A stretch of 64,000 nucleotides of DNA from Paenibacillus sp. MAHUQ-63 (GCF_028765165.1 NZ_JARADB010000002.1:434001-498000); one strand, 5' to 3'. Positions 1-9,254 are shown, counted from the stretch's first letter. Notes: generated by a model not told the origin, from the letters alone. Made by a program: numbers and translations.

Positions 1-194
1 ATGCAGAGCTGGTTTTCCTTGCACGTATACCGGATTTGATCGACCTCGAGCAGGAAGCTGCCCTTCTGCACGATCCAAAGCACCGAATGATGAAGCGTAC
101 GGTGGCTGGCCTGCCATTTGTAATCCAATTCATAGTGTTTGATATGCAGAAACCGGATGCTGAGCGAATCGATGATCAATTGATAGGAGTTCAA
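1..194 (-). CDS. AraC-family transcriptional regulator, N-terminal part only (cut by window edge)
   Basis: The minus strand is open from a TTG at 192-194 to the window edge, giving about 64 residues. GAGGTGG lies 8 nt before this TTG; an in-frame GTG at 204-206 is an alternative start. The translation contains HSVLWIVQKGSFLLEVD, typical of the N-terminal cupin-like sensor domain of AraC regulators; the helix-turn-helix part lies outside the window. It is on the same strand as the dioxygenase-like gene, 82 bp downstream, so the two are probably co-transcribed. The gap holds a near-cre sequence (TTGAAAGCGTTCTC, about 259-272). The family call is inferred from the sensor domain pattern alone, so it is moderate. 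Confidence 0.6.
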   Translation of the reverse strand, partial: MNSYQLIIDSLSIRFLHIKHYELDYKWQASHRTLHHSVLWIVQKGSFLLEVDQIRYTCKENQLC

Positions 195-276
195 AGAACC
201 AGCCACCTCGCTTTATATGGAATCGTTTGTGCTCATTGTAGCATGACCGTAAGTTGGATTGAAAGCGTTCTCGCGT

Positions 277-1047
277 CTAGTCTTGTGTTTGCGGAACGAC
301 GCCTCGGATCGCTTCATTGCGATTGAGACGGTCTTCTCCGTGTACCAGGTACGTGCGGATTCTGGACGTATCTCCACCCCATTCGTCCATCAGAAATTTC
401 ACTTCAGGCGTCGTATACCGCACCGAGAAGGCGACGCGCGGGATATTGGAGTTGTTTCTCTCCGAACCGTGGAACGTCGCTTCATTGAAGAAGGCGATTT
501 GGCCGGGTGACATCTCCAGATCGACGGCTTTCGATTCATCGATCGCTTCCGCCGGCAAGCCTTCGGAGAACGCGCTTTGATCCGTTCCGGTATCGACATG
601 CTCCACATGATCTCGGTGCGTTCCCGGAATGACGCGCAGACAACCGTTCTCACGAATCGACCAGCCCAGACTTACCCAAGCGGTAGCATTGATGGCGGGG
701 TCCATCGGCCAGTAATTGATATCCTGATGCCAAGGGATGAACTTATCGTTATTCGGCTCTTTGTACCAGAAATGCATGGCCCACAGGACCAAATCCTCGC
801 CGAGAATTTGTTTCATGGCTGCGACAATGCTCGGGTGCGTGGCAAGTTCGTAAGCCCAGCGATGGCGTTGATGCCATGCGGATAAATTCACTTTGGTCGG
901 CCCCGGTTCGAATTTGGACTGCTGAATGACCTCGAAGAAACGGTTATAGTACATATCGGCTTCCTGAAGAGATAGCCCTTGAATCGGGCCGCTGTAGCCC
1001 TCCTCGCGGAATTGTTCGATGGAAAAGGCGCTTCCTTTGGTAATCAT
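277..1047 (-). CDS. Phytanoyl-CoA dioxygenase (PhyH) family protein
   Basis: A 256-residue protein of the PhyH family: non-haem Fe(II)/2-oxoglutarate dioxygenases that hydroxylate small molecules. The iron-binding triad is visible as WHQDINYW (His107, Asp109) and TFHGSERN (His193), with an arginine at 204 or 210 suited to bind 2-oxoglutarate. Length is normal and there is no signal peptide, so it should be cytoplasmic. The ATG at 1045-1047 follows GGGAGG. Upstream on the minus strand are a plausible promoter and two direct repeats, and an AraC-type regulator follows, so it is probably induced by a small molecule that the regulator senses. The substrate cannot be read from sequence. Confidence 0.85.
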   Translation of the reverse strand: MITKGSAFSIEQFREEGYSGPIQGLSLQEADMYYNRFFEVIQQSKFEPGPTKVNLSAWHQRHRWAYELATHPSIVAAMKQILGEDLVLWAMHFWYKEPNNDKFIPWHQDINYWPMDPAINATAWVSLGWSIRENGCLRVIPGTHRDHVEHVDTGTDQSAFSEGLPAEAIDESKAVDLEMSPGQIAFFNEATFHGSERNNSNIPRVAFSVRYTTPEVKFLMDEWGGDTSRIRTYLVHGEDRLNRNEAIRGVVPQTQD

Positions 1048-1095
1048 ACATATAACCTCCCGTAGGATATGATTTGGATTCGTTGAATTACCTTC

Positions 1096-1160
1096 ATTGT
1101 AAAACGCAGCCAGCGGAATGATAAGTGATGAAAACGATCAAGAGTAGCACAAAACGATCA
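1096..1160 (-). promoter_or_regulatory. Promoter of the PhyH gene with two direct AraC-type half-sites
   Basis: On the minus strand there is a -10 TACAAT (1101-1096) and a weak -35 TTATCA (1124-1119), 17 bp apart. Just upstream, the ten-base repeat AAAACGATCA (plus-strand reading) occurs at 1131-1140 and again at 1151-1160, so the copies are 20 bp apart and on the same helix face. A weak -35 with two direct repeats abutting it is the usual architecture of an AraC-activated promoter. That the regulator at position 1-194 binds here is inference from proximity. Confidence 0.5.
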
Positions 1161-1281
1161 TTGGAAGACGGGGGATGAACGGGAGCTGCACGTATGTAGA
1201 AAAAGGGAGGACTTTGTAAAGAATTGGCGAATAGTATACGTTGCAAACATAAGGATGTTGTTAACGTTAAGGGGTCGGCAG

Positions 1282-2928
1282 ATGAAAAAGACACTAGATA
1301 TTGAGTTACTCCTGCACATGCTGGATGATATAGAGGATTCGATTTATGTGATGAGCGTGGATGGTTCCGATTTACGATACTTTTATGTCAATCGTGCGGC
1401 GTCCAGATTTAGCGGCGTTACGATGGAAGAAGCCGGGCGGACATTTTTTGAAGCGAACACCAGCCAAATGGCGAACTATTTATATAAAAAATATAAGCGA
1501 GCTGTCGATGAACGGCGAAGAATTCGATACGAGGATGGCGTCGTATTGCCTAACGGCCTGCTTAGCGGGGAAAGCATTCTGACGCCGATCTTTGGCGAGG
1601 ACGGCCAAGTCCGGTTCATTTTCTCGGTGACCAGGGATATTACGGAACGTAAGAAGCACGAAAATTTGTTGTATGAATACGCCTATCACGACGAGCTGAG
1701 CAAACTGGTTAACCGCCGGTATTTGATGGAGCATGTATCGGGAGCTTCTGCCCTGTATTTGTTGGATTTGGACTATTTCAAAAATATTAACGATATGTTC
1801 GGTCACGATGTAGGCGATACCGTGCTGATCCAAGTCGCGGACCGGCTTACGGAACAATTCGGAGAGCCCTACACGCTTGTACGGCTGGGCGGAGACGAAT
1901 TCATCGTGGTGGAGCAGCGCAATTCTGGCACCGTGGAAGATACGGCCGAACGAATCATTCGGCTGTTTCACGAGCCGTTTAGCGTGAATGACCGGTCTTT
2001 GAAGCTTAGCGCCAGCATCGGCGTGTCCCGGCGCACCGAGAATGAAACACTGCAGACGCTGTTGAAGCAAGCGGATATCGCCTTATATAAGGCGAAGAGC
2101 GCGGGCAGGAGAAGGTTCCACATTTACGAAGCCGCTTACAAATACGATCATGTCGAAAATTTCATCCATGAGTTGGCGCTCTCTCAAGCTATCGAGAAAG
2201 AGGAGCTGCATCTGCAATATCAGCTCATCTGCCATCCGGGGCGCCGGGAGGTTATCGGTGCGGAAGCGCTGCTGAGGTGGAACTGCGGGAAGCAGGGGTT
2301 CATTCAGCCGAATCGGTTTATTCCGGTAGCGGAGGATACGGGCTTAATCGTGGAGATCGGCTACTGGGTCATCCGGCAAGCTTGCAAGGATTGGCACCGG
2401 CTAATGAAGGCGTACGGTCCGGCGTTCAAAGTGTCGGTCAATATATCCAGGGTGCAATTGAATGAACCGGATTTTGGAAGCCGGGTGATGCGCATTACAG
2501 CCGAGGAGGGCGTGACTCCCCAGTCGGTGGAGCTGGAAATTACGGAGAGCGCCACCGTTCACTCCATGCAGGACGTGAAAATGACGCTGCGCGAGCTGCG
2601 GGCGCACGGCTTTACGATTGCGCTGGACGATTTCGGCACCGGCTATTCGTCGCTAAGCATGCTAACCTTGCTGCCGATCGATAAATTGAAAATCGACCGA
2701 TCCTTCATCGCCGACGGCAATGTGCCGTTGATTACGGCGATCCTGGCGATGGCACAAGCGCTCAACCTGCTCGTCATTGCGGAGGGCATTGAGACGGAGG
2801 AGCAGTGTGCGATGCTGCAGGAATTGAACTGCTGGGGGCTGCAGGGCTATTACTTCAATAAGCCGGTTGATTGGGGAGACCTGCCTGCGCCGGGGGATTT
2901 GTTCGGGAAGGTGCAGGTGGGTAATTGA
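1282..2928 (+). CDS. PAS-GGDEF-EAL cyclic-di-GMP signalling protein
   Basis: A 548-residue protein with an N-terminal PAS domain (about 10-125), a GGDEF domain (about 130-280, motif RLGGDEF at 201-207) and an EAL domain (about 290-540). GGDEF domains make c-di-GMP from GTP and EAL domains hydrolyse it to pGpG; both motifs look intact (GAEALLRW, EITES, DDFGTGYSSL, KLKIDRSF, IAEGIETEEQ). The position of the inhibitory RxxD site, five residues before GGDEF, reads GEPY, so product inhibition at that site is unlikely. No membrane segment is seen, so the PAS should sense a cytoplasmic signal. The ATG at 1282 is chosen because AAGGGG lies before it; an in-frame ATG at 1255 lacks a ribosome binding site. 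Net activity cannot be decided from sequence. Confidence 0.93.
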   Translation: MKKTLDIELLLHMLDDIEDSIYVMSVDGSDLRYFYVNRAASRFSGVTMEEAGRTFFEANTSQMANYLYKKYKRAVDERRRIRYEDGVVLPNGLLSGESILTPIFGEDGQVRFIFSVTRDITERKKHENLLYEYAYHDELSKLVNRRYLMEHVSGASALYLLDLDYFKNINDMFGHDVGDTVLIQVADRLTEQFGEPYTLVRLGGDEFIVVEQRNSGTVEDTAERIIRLFHEPFSVNDRSLKLSASIGVSRRTENETLQTLLKQADIALYKAKSAGRRRFHIYEAAYKYDHVENFIHELALSQAIEKEELHLQYQLICHPGRREVIGAEALLRWNCGKQGFIQPNRFIPVAEDTGLIVEIGYWVIRQACKDWHRLMKAYGPAFKVSVNISRVQLNEPDFGSRVMRITAEEGVTPQSVELEITESATVHSMQDVKMTLRELRAHGFTIALDDFGTGYSSLSMLTLLPIDKLKIDRSFIADGNVPLITAILAMAQALNLLVIAEGIETEEQCAMLQELNCWGLQGYYFNKPVDWGDLPAPGDLFGKVQVGN

Positions 2929-3107
2929 AGGAAGGTGCCGAGGGGGGGCTGTGTGTGGGATGAGTCGGCCCCTACGCACCTGCGCCGCGTGTCCAAAGGA
3001 GAGGCCGTCTGTTGGTGACGACAACAAGCATTCCGGTGAGTCACGCAGCAATCCTGGCTTATCTGGCAACGTGATGCGCCAAGGGATGATGTCATGTCCT
3101 CCTGACG

Positions 3108-3978
3108 GCGAATAACAGGAAATACTCCCGCCAGGTACATACCGATCGCGTTATGTTGGATGCATAACAGGAAAAACTCCCGCTAATCACTCAGCAATCG
3201 CGTTATTTGAGCTGCATAACTGGAAATAGTCCCGTTATTTCACACGAAAAGCTCGCTATGCGAGGGAATGACGGCAAATTAACGGGAGAATTTCCAGTAA
3301 TGCCGTCTCCATCGCTCAAAAATGCTGGGAATAACAGGAGATATTCCTGTTATTCGGAGACGGCAGCTCCCTCGCCCCGGCTTTCTCGAACATTCCTTCA
3401 TGCGCCCTCCTAACCTAGCTGCTGCAAGTTACTCTCGGCGAACAACAGGAAAACTCCCGCCAGGCACATAGCGATCGCGTTATGTTGGATGCATAACAGG
3501 AAAAACTCCCGCTAATCGCTTCCCGATCGCGTTATATTGGCTGCATAACAGGAAATAGTCCCGTTATTTCGCACGAAAAGCTCGCAAGGCGAGGGAATGA
3601 CGGCAAATTAACGGGAGAATTTCCAGTAATGCCGTCTCCATCGCTCAAAAATGCTGGGAATAACAGGAGAAATTCCTGTTATTCAGAGACGGCAGCCCCC
3701 TCGCCCTCGGCTTTCACGAACGTTCCTTCATGCGTCCTCCTACCTAGCTGCTGCAAATCATTCCTCTCGGCGAACAACAGGAAAAACTTCCGCCAGGCAC
3801 ATATCGATCGCGTTATGTTGGATGCATAACAATCACATACCGATCGTGTTATATGGGATGCACAACAGGAAAAACTCCCGCTAATCACTCAGCAATCGCG
3901 TTATATTAGATGCATAACAGGGCATACTCCCGTTATTTCGCACGAAAAGCCCGCTAAGCGAGGAATGCCGGCAAATTG
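3108..3978. repeat. Palindrome-rich tandem repeats, about 330 bp unit, 2.6 copies
   Basis: The shared block CGCCAGG.ACATA..GATCGCG begins near 3130, 3459 and 3792, so the unit is about 329-333 bp; the third copy stops near 3978. Each unit is built from sub-repeats of about 50 bp of the form GTTATGTTGGATGCATAAC followed by AGGAAAAACTCCCG, and from larger palindromes such as AATAACAGGA-gatat-TCCTGTTATT (about 3340). No open frame is conserved between copies. Nothing resembling a transposase is present. The stretch 2929-3107 after the GGDEF-EAL gene holds nothing recognisable. It resembles REP/BIME-like intergenic repeats, but the family is not recognised. Confidence 0.85.
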
Positions 3979-4033
3979 AATAAATCATCTGCCAGTGGAT
4001 GAGCTTAGCGGCTTTTGGATTCGGGTGAAGATC

Positions 4034-4795
4034 CTATGTCGCCCGCTGCACCTCGAGTCCGCGCTCGGTGTATCTGGCGACAACCTCGTCGTCCGTCTGC
4101 GCATCGGTGATCAAAAGGTCGATCTCCTTCAACGAGGCGAAGGAGACAAGCGCGGTCTGATCGAATTTGGTGTGGTCGGTCAACAAAATCGTTTTCTTGG
4201 AGGCGCGGATCATTCGTTTCTTCAGCTCGGCCTCGTCCCGGTGAAACACGGAAATGCCGCGCTCCGCGTCGATCCCTGTGCAGCCCAGGAAAGCGATGTC
4301 CACATTCAACTCATCCACCATCTGGATAGCGCTTGGCCCAATGATGGTATAGGTGCCTTTGCGGCGGTATCCGCCTAACAGGCATAGCTCGATCTGCTGG
4401 CAATCCGCCAGTACCGAGGCGATCTTCGTGTCGTTCGTAATGACCGTCAAGGTCCTGTGGACGATCAGCTTGGCAAGCTCCAGCGTTGTTGAACCGCCGT
4501 CAAGCAGAAGGATTTGGCCGTCTTCAATCCACCGGCAGGCGCTTGCCGCGATCTGCTCTTTCTCCGCTTGCTGGCGGACCCGCCGCTTGTGAATGGGCAG
4601 CAGCGAGCTCGAGCTTTCGACCAGGACCGCGCCGCCATGCACTCTTTTCAGGATGCCGGAGGCTTCCAGCTTCTCCAGATCCTCGCGAATCGTTTTCTCC
4701 GTGACTTGATACGCTTTGCTAAGCTCGGAAACCTTAATGGAACCGGTTTGGTTCAGCAATTCGATCATTTTGGAATGTCTTACTTCGGGTAACAT
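4034..4795 (-). CDS. DeoR/GlpR-family transcriptional regulator
   Basis: A 253-residue regulator with an N-terminal DeoR winged helix-turn-helix (about 5-60, including VTEKTIREDLEKLEASGILK and RVHGGAVL) and a C-terminal sugar-phosphate-sensing domain related to ribose-5-phosphate isomerase (about 75-240, with LLDGGSTTLELAK, TNDTKIA and FLGCTGID). Family members usually repress sugar catabolic operons and are released by a phosphorylated intermediate. It is divergent from the MFS, Gfo/Idh/MocA and isomerase genes at 5015-9247, about 220 bp away, so it probably controls them. The sugar is unknown. Confidence 0.92.
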   Translation of the reverse strand: MLPEVRHSKMIELLNQTGSIKVSELSKAYQVTEKTIREDLEKLEASGILKRVHGGAVLVESSSSLLPIHKRRVRQQAEKEQIAASACRWIEDGQILLLDGGSTTLELAKLIVHRTLTVITNDTKIASVLADCQQIELCLLGGYRRKGTYTIIGPSAIQMVDELNVDIAFLGCTGIDAERGISVFHRDEAELKKRMIRASKKTILLTDHTKFDQTALVSFASLKEIDLLITDAQTDDEVVARYTERGLEVQRAT

Positions 4796-5014
4796 TCGGT
4801 CACCGGCCTTTCTATATGGTTCACCGTATGATGGGCTATGTGCATGAATGTTTGTTATGGTTTGGTTGGTTCGATCAGTGAGATGAGTATATCAAAAAAA
4901 ACAACAACAATATACCCAAGCCCATATAAAGAAAGTCCATAGGCAGCCCCGGCCGAATCCGTTATGTTGGTGAGATGTGAGAAAACACATCGAAGAAGGA
5001 AACGGGGAAAAGTA

Positions 5015-6229
5015 ATGATACAACCATTGAAAAAGCTAACATCTATCAAGCTGCCCTTCTGGGTTATGTTCTTGAATACGTTCAGCATGGCGGTGGGGTT
5101 CTACATGATGATTCCGCTGCTTGCCTCGTATTTGCTGCACGATCTGCTGCTTAGCGTCACTGTTGTCGGCGTCATTTCGGCGATTCGCAGCTTAAGCCAG
5201 CAGGGGCTTTCAGCCCTCTGCGGCACGCTAGCCGACCGGCTTGGCTACAAGCGAACGATTCTGATCGGCTTATTCATCCGTACGTTCGGGTTCGGTATGT
5301 TCGGCTTCGTCGATCAGGTGCCGGGTCTCATCCTCGCCTGTTTCTTCTCAGGCCTTGGCGCGGCGCTGTTTCAACCGGCCAGCTATGCGTACTACGCGGC
5401 ACTCTCCACACCGCAGAACCGGATAACGGTCTATGCGATCCGCGAGATGCTCAGTAACATGGGATTTGTTGTAGGTCCGGTCGCAGGGGCTCTTCTGATG
5501 GGATTCCATTTCAAATATGTCAGTCTGACGGCGACGCTGATCTTCGTGTTCTCGTTCTTCTTGAGCTTGATTTTGCTGCCGCAGATTCGCAACGAACATA
5601 TGAAGGATCAGGATGCGCGCATGTGGCCGCAGATGAGAAGCGTGCTGCTTAACGGGGATTTCCGCCGCTTCATGGTATACACGATGATCTCCTGGTCGCT
5701 CGTCGCACAGCTCTATATCGCGGTACCGCTAAGCGTGAATCGCATCGATCCCGGCGCCAACATCGGGCTGATCTACTCCTGCGGCGCTATCGTGATGGTG
5801 CTGCTGCAGGTGCCCCTTGCCAAGCTGGGGCAAGCCAAAATGCAGCCCTTCGGCGTATTGTCGCTGGCTACTCTGCTGCTGGCGTCGGGCCTATTCGCGA
5901 TCGGAATGACAGGCTCCATGATCGGGATCTATGCGGGAGTGATTGCGTTCATGATCGGGCAAGTGTTCCTGCAGCCGATGATGAATGCGATGGTGTCCGA
6001 ATATGCCGGCAGCGGGAGCATCGCCAGTTATTTTGGCTTCAACAGTCTGGCGTTATCGATCGGAGCCATGCTCGGCAATGTCGGCGGCGGCTATTTGTAC
6101 GATATGGGCGCGGCGTCCGGACGGGGAGCGCTGCCTTGGGTCAGCTTTTTGCTGCTCGGTCTCATGAATATCCTGTTTATGCTTAGAGAGCAGGGACGGC
6201 GGTCACACGCCAAAGCGATGCAAATGTAG
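5015..6229 (+). CDS. Major facilitator superfamily transporter
   Basis: A 404-residue integral membrane protein with about 12 hydrophobic segments and the MFS motif after TM2 (DRLGYKRTIL). The ATG at 5015 is preferred over the in-frame ATG at 4964: the longer form would add a charged, Arg-rich extension, and a purine-rich AAGGAAACGGGGAAAAG lies just before 5015. It is the first gene downstream of the divergent DeoR regulator, and an oxidoreductase and two sugar-isomerase-like genes follow, so uptake of the sugar or cyclitol degraded by them is the likeliest role. Drug efflux is possible because the sequence alone does not separate these subfamilies. Confidence 0.85.
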   Translation: MIQPLKKLTSIKLPFWVMFLNTFSMAVGFYMMIPLLASYLLHDLLLSVTVVGVISAIRSLSQQGLSALCGTLADRLGYKRTILIGLFIRTFGFGMFGFVDQVPGLILACFFSGLGAALFQPASYAYYAALSTPQNRITVYAIREMLSNMGFVVGPVAGALLMGFHFKYVSLTATLIFVFSFFLSLILLPQIRNEHMKDQDARMWPQMRSVLLNGDFRRFMVYTMISWSLVAQLYIAVPLSVNRIDPGANIGLIYSCGAIVMVLLQVPLAKLGQAKMQPFGVLSLATLLLASGLFAIGMTGSMIGIYAGVIAFMIGQVFLQPMMNAMVSEYAGSGSIASYFGFNSLALSIGAMLGNVGGGYLYDMGAASGRGALPWVSFLLLGLMNILFMLREQGRRSHAKAMQM

Positions 6230-6236
6230 CCAAATC

Positions 6237-6281
6237 GGGGACTTCTTTCGGAACATGTATCCGGTGGGAAGTTCTCTTTCA
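6237..6281 (+). terminator. Imperfect hairpin after the MFS gene
   Basis: An imperfect stem pairs GGACTTCTTTCGGA with TCCGGTGGGAAGTTC and is followed by TCTTTCATTTTG. It may partly terminate MFS transcripts; the downstream oxidoreductase then has its own promoter or is reached by read-through. The pairing is not perfect. Confidence 0.35.
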
Positions 6282-6386
6282 TTTTGAACAAATAGTCCAT
6301 GCACTTGCTCATCCTATGCATTCTACCTAAGGATAAAGCATGCTATTCTGAGTTTTATAAGACAACAAGGGAGGATATTTTCCGCT

Positions 6387-7451
6387 ATGAGCATGAACAA
6401 GTCGAACATCGGTGTCATCGGTGCAGGATCCATTTCCGATCTGCATCTGCAGTCCTATGCCAATCAGGCTAACGCCAAATTGTATGCAATCTGTGATCTT
6501 AATCGTACGAGAGCGGAAGAGAAGGCTGCCAAGTATGGAATCGAACACATCTATACGAGTTATGAAGAGCTGCTCGCGAACCCGGAGATTGATGCGGTCA
6601 GCATTTGTACATGGAATAATACGCACGCTGAGATCAGTATTGCGGCCTTGCGTGCTGGCAAACATGTGCTGGTCGAGAAGCCGCTATGCAAAACAGTGGA
6701 GGAAGCGCAGCGCATCCAGGATGCCGTCCGTGAAACTGGCAAAACGCTGCAGGTCGGCTTCGTCCGCCGCTATGACGCCAATGCTCAGCTCGTGAAGCAA
6801 TTCATCGATAAAGATAATTTGGGAGAAATCTACTATGCCAAAGCGTCCTGTCTTCGCCGGCTGGGCAACCCTGGCGGCTGGTTCGCAGACACGGAGCGTT
6901 CCGGCGGCGGACCTTTGATCGATATCGGGGTTCACGTCATTGATTTATGCTGGTACATGATGGGCCGTCCAAAGCCAGTTTCGGTTAGCGGCAATACATA
7001 TAATAAGCTCGGCAATCGCGCGAATGTGCGCAATTTGTCCTTCTACAAAGCAGCCGACTACGACGTTGCTCATAATACGGTGGAAGATATGGCGAATGCT
7101 TTGATTCGTTTCGAGAACGGGGCTTCGCTGCTTGTCGACGTCAGCTTCACGCTCCATGCCAAGAAGGATGAGATCGCGGTCAAGCTTTACGGGGACAAAG
7201 GCGGCGTGGAGATTGAGCCGGAGCTTGTTTTCGTCACGGAAATGCATGACACGATCCTGAACGTTTCACCGCAAACGGATGCCAAAACGATCAATGTTCC
7301 GCAAGCTTTCCAAAATGAAATCAACCATTTCATCGATTGCATCCAGAACGGTAAAGAGCCGATATCTCCGGTAGAGGACGGCCTGAACATGATGAAGATG
7401 CTGTGCGGCATCTATGAGTCGGCGGCCAAAGGTCAGGAAATCCAACTGTAG
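6387..7451 (+). CDS. Gfo/Idh/MocA-family NAD(P)-dependent oxidoreductase
   Basis: A 354-residue oxidoreductase with the N-terminal Rossmann motif GVIGAGSISDLH (about 8-20), the family signature EKPLCKT with the catalytic-type lysine in the conserved EKP, and a C-terminal alpha/beta domain with GGGPLIDIGVHVIDLCWYM, where the His of the family active site is visible. Such enzymes oxidise or reduce sugars and cyclitols at a ring carbon. GGGAGG lies 12 nt before the ATG. It is followed at 29 bp by two sugar-isomerase/epimerase-like genes, matching inositol-like catabolic operons where a dehydrogenase product is handled by TIM-barrel isomerases or dehydratases. The substrate is inferred only as a sugar or cyclitol. 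Confidence 0.92.
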   Translation: MSMNKSNIGVIGAGSISDLHLQSYANQANAKLYAICDLNRTRAEEKAAKYGIEHIYTSYEELLANPEIDAVSICTWNNTHAEISIAALRAGKHVLVEKPLCKTVEEAQRIQDAVRETGKTLQVGFVRRYDANAQLVKQFIDKDNLGEIYYAKASCLRRLGNPGGWFADTERSGGGPLIDIGVHVIDLCWYMMGRPKPVSVSGNTYNKLGNRANVRNLSFYKAADYDVAHNTVEDMANALIRFENGASLLVDVSFTLHAKKDEIAVKLYGDKGGVEIEPELVFVTEMHDTILNVSPQTDAKTINVPQAFQNEINHFIDCIQNGKEPISPVEDGLNMMKMLCGIYESAAKGQEIQL

Positions 7452-7480
7452 TCCAGTAGAAGAAGCATGGAGGAGCTCTT

Positions 7481-8341
7481 ATGAAACTTGGAGTTAGCAC
7501 ATATAGTTTGTTTCAAGCGCTGAAGTCCGGAGAGATGGACATCATGGGCGTTATCGATTGGATCGCAGATCAAGGCGGCGAGCACGTGGAGATCGTGCCG
7601 CTGGGCTATGACCTGCCGGGCAATTTCGAGCTCGCAGACCGCATCCGCCAGAAGGCGGAGTCCCGCGGAATCGAAGTGTCCAACTATGCGATCGGCGCGA
7701 ATTTCTTGACGGATACGGAGGAAGCCTACCGCAAGGAAATCGAGCGGGTCAAAGGCGAGGTTGAGCTGGCGGCCAGACTCGGCGTGAAGAAAATGCGCCA
7801 TGACGTCGCGTCGAGCCCGGACCGTTCCATCGCCAATTTCAACCGGGAGCTGGAACGGATGGCGGAAGCGTGCCGGCAAATTGCCGACTATGCGTCGGCA
7901 TACGGGATTACGACCAGCGTTGAGAATCATGGTTACTTCGTTCAGCACAGCGACAGGGTGCAGGCGCTTATCCAAGCGGTAGACCGTCCGAACTTCCGGA
8001 CAACCCTCGATGTGGGCAATTTCATGTGCGCCGATGAGAACTCGGTCGCCGCTGTGAAGAACAATATCAGCTTCGCGTCTATGGTCCATGTGAAAGACTT
8101 CTACTTGCGCCCGGCGCATCTGAATCCTGGTCAAGGCTGGTTTCCGACGCTGCAGGGCAACTATTTGCGCGGCGCGATCGTCGGACATGGGGACATTGAT
8201 ATGAGAGCTGTGCTTAAGGTTATCAAGGAGTCCGGTTACGACGGTTACATTTCCTTAGAATTCGAAGGAATGGAAGAGTGTAAGACAGGAACGTCGATCG
8301 GCTTGCAAAATTTCAGAAGACTATGGGAAGATATGGAATAG
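7481..8341 (+). CDS. Sugar phosphate isomerase/epimerase (xylose isomerase-like TIM barrel)
   Basis: A 286-residue AP-endonuclease-2/xylose-isomerase-like TIM barrel protein, the superfamily containing IolE, IolI and hydroxypyruvate isomerase. Metal-ligand-type motifs are visible: SVENHGYFVQ, TTLDVGNFM, MVHVKDFY and the terminal YISLEFEGMEE. Members bind a divalent metal and isomerise or dehydrate sugar or keto-inositol substrates. GGAGGAGC precedes the ATG. It lies 29 bp after the oxidoreductase and 39 bp before a second protein of the same fold, so the three probably act in sequence on one substrate. Confidence 0.88.
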   Translation: MKLGVSTYSLFQALKSGEMDIMGVIDWIADQGGEHVEIVPLGYDLPGNFELADRIRQKAESRGIEVSNYAIGANFLTDTEEAYRKEIERVKGEVELAARLGVKKMRHDVASSPDRSIANFNRELERMAEACRQIADYASAYGITTSVENHGYFVQHSDRVQALIQAVDRPNFRTTLDVGNFMCADENSVAAVKNNISFASMVHVKDFYLRPAHLNPGQGWFPTLQGNYLRGAIVGHGDIDMRAVLKVIKESGYDGYISLEFEGMEECKTGTSIGLQNFRRLWEDME

Positions 8342-8380
8342 ATTCATATATAACGATGTGAAAGGTGATGACGAAGCGGG

Positions 8381-9247
8381 ATGAATCCAATTGGAATCAT
8401 GGTCGACAGTCTCCGTCTCGGGGTACGGGACGGTTTGAAGAAGGCGAAGGAGCTTGGCGCTGACGGCGTTCAAATTTACGCGGTCTCCGGTGAAATGGAT
8501 CCGGCGAATCTGTCCCCTGCCGCTCGCAAAGAGCTTAAAGCGTATATTGAGTCGCTTGGACTTGAAATTTCTGCGCTTTGCGGCGATTTGGGCGGTCATG
8601 GCTTCCAAGATGCGACGGTCAACGCGGCCAAAATCGAGAAGTCAAAGCGCATTCTGGACCTAGCCGTTGAGCTGGGCACGAAGGTCGTGACGACTCATAT
8701 CGGTGTCGTTCCCGAAAGGCAAGACGATCCGATCTATGAGACGATGCACCGGGCTTGCGAAGAGCTGGGCGTGTATGCCAAGAGCTTGGATGCTTACTTC
8801 GCTATCGAAACGGGACCGGAAACTGCGGCCCATTTGAAAAGCTTCTTGGACAGCTTGTCGACGAACGGCGTTTCCGTGAACTTCGATCCGGCCAACATGG
8901 TGATGGTAACGGGCGACGACCCTGTGCAAGGCGTCATTACGCTGAAAGACTATATCGTCCATACCCATGTGAAGGACGGCGTTCGCCTGCGTCAAGCGGA
9001 TCCGCGCGAAATCTATGGCTCATTAGGCTATAAGCCGATGAGTCACGAAGCCATTGCCGAGGCGGCGACATCGGGAGCGTACTACCGCGAGCTGGCGCTT
9101 GGCGAAGGAAATGTAGATTTTACGCGTTATTTCCAGGCGCTGCGGGATATCGGCTACAAAGGTTATCTAACGATCGAGCGTGAGGTCGGGGAGCAGCCGG
9201 AACAGGATATCGCCAAAGCGATTGCATTTATCCGTAACTATCAATAA
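8381..9247 (+). CDS. Second sugar phosphate isomerase/epimerase (TIM barrel)
   Basis: A 288-residue TIM-barrel protein of the same superfamily as its upstream neighbour but not a recent copy. Metal-site-type motifs include FAIETGPETA, VNFDPANMVM, VHTHVKDGVR and LTIEREVGEQ. The ATG follows AAAGGTGATGACGAAGCGGG, a weak ribosome binding site. It is the last gene of the operon; a stem-loop with a T-run begins 8 bp after the stop. Its role, like its partner's, is best described as isomerisation or epimerisation of a sugar-like intermediate made by the dehydrogenase. Confidence 0.88.
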   Translation: MNPIGIMVDSLRLGVRDGLKKAKELGADGVQIYAVSGEMDPANLSPAARKELKAYIESLGLEISALCGDLGGHGFQDATVNAAKIEKSKRILDLAVELGTKVVTTHIGVVPERQDDPIYETMHRACEELGVYAKSLDAYFAIETGPETAAHLKSFLDSLSTNGVSVNFDPANMVMVTGDDPVQGVITLKDYIVHTHVKDGVRLRQADPREIYGSLGYKPMSHEAIAEAATSGAYYRELALGEGNVDFTRYFQALRDIGYKGYLTIEREVGEQPEQDIAKAIAFIRNYQ

Positions 9248-9254
9248 TAAGGGA

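Noticed and set aside
3207..3884. Plus-strand frames of 66-77 codons in the 330-bp repeats
   Set aside because: They follow the repeat period, lack ribosome binding sites and are made of palindromic DNA.
7433..8188. A 251-codon minus-strand frame inside the first isomerase gene
   Set aside because: Antisense of a clear TIM-barrel isomerase in an operon; composition is typical of antisense frames.
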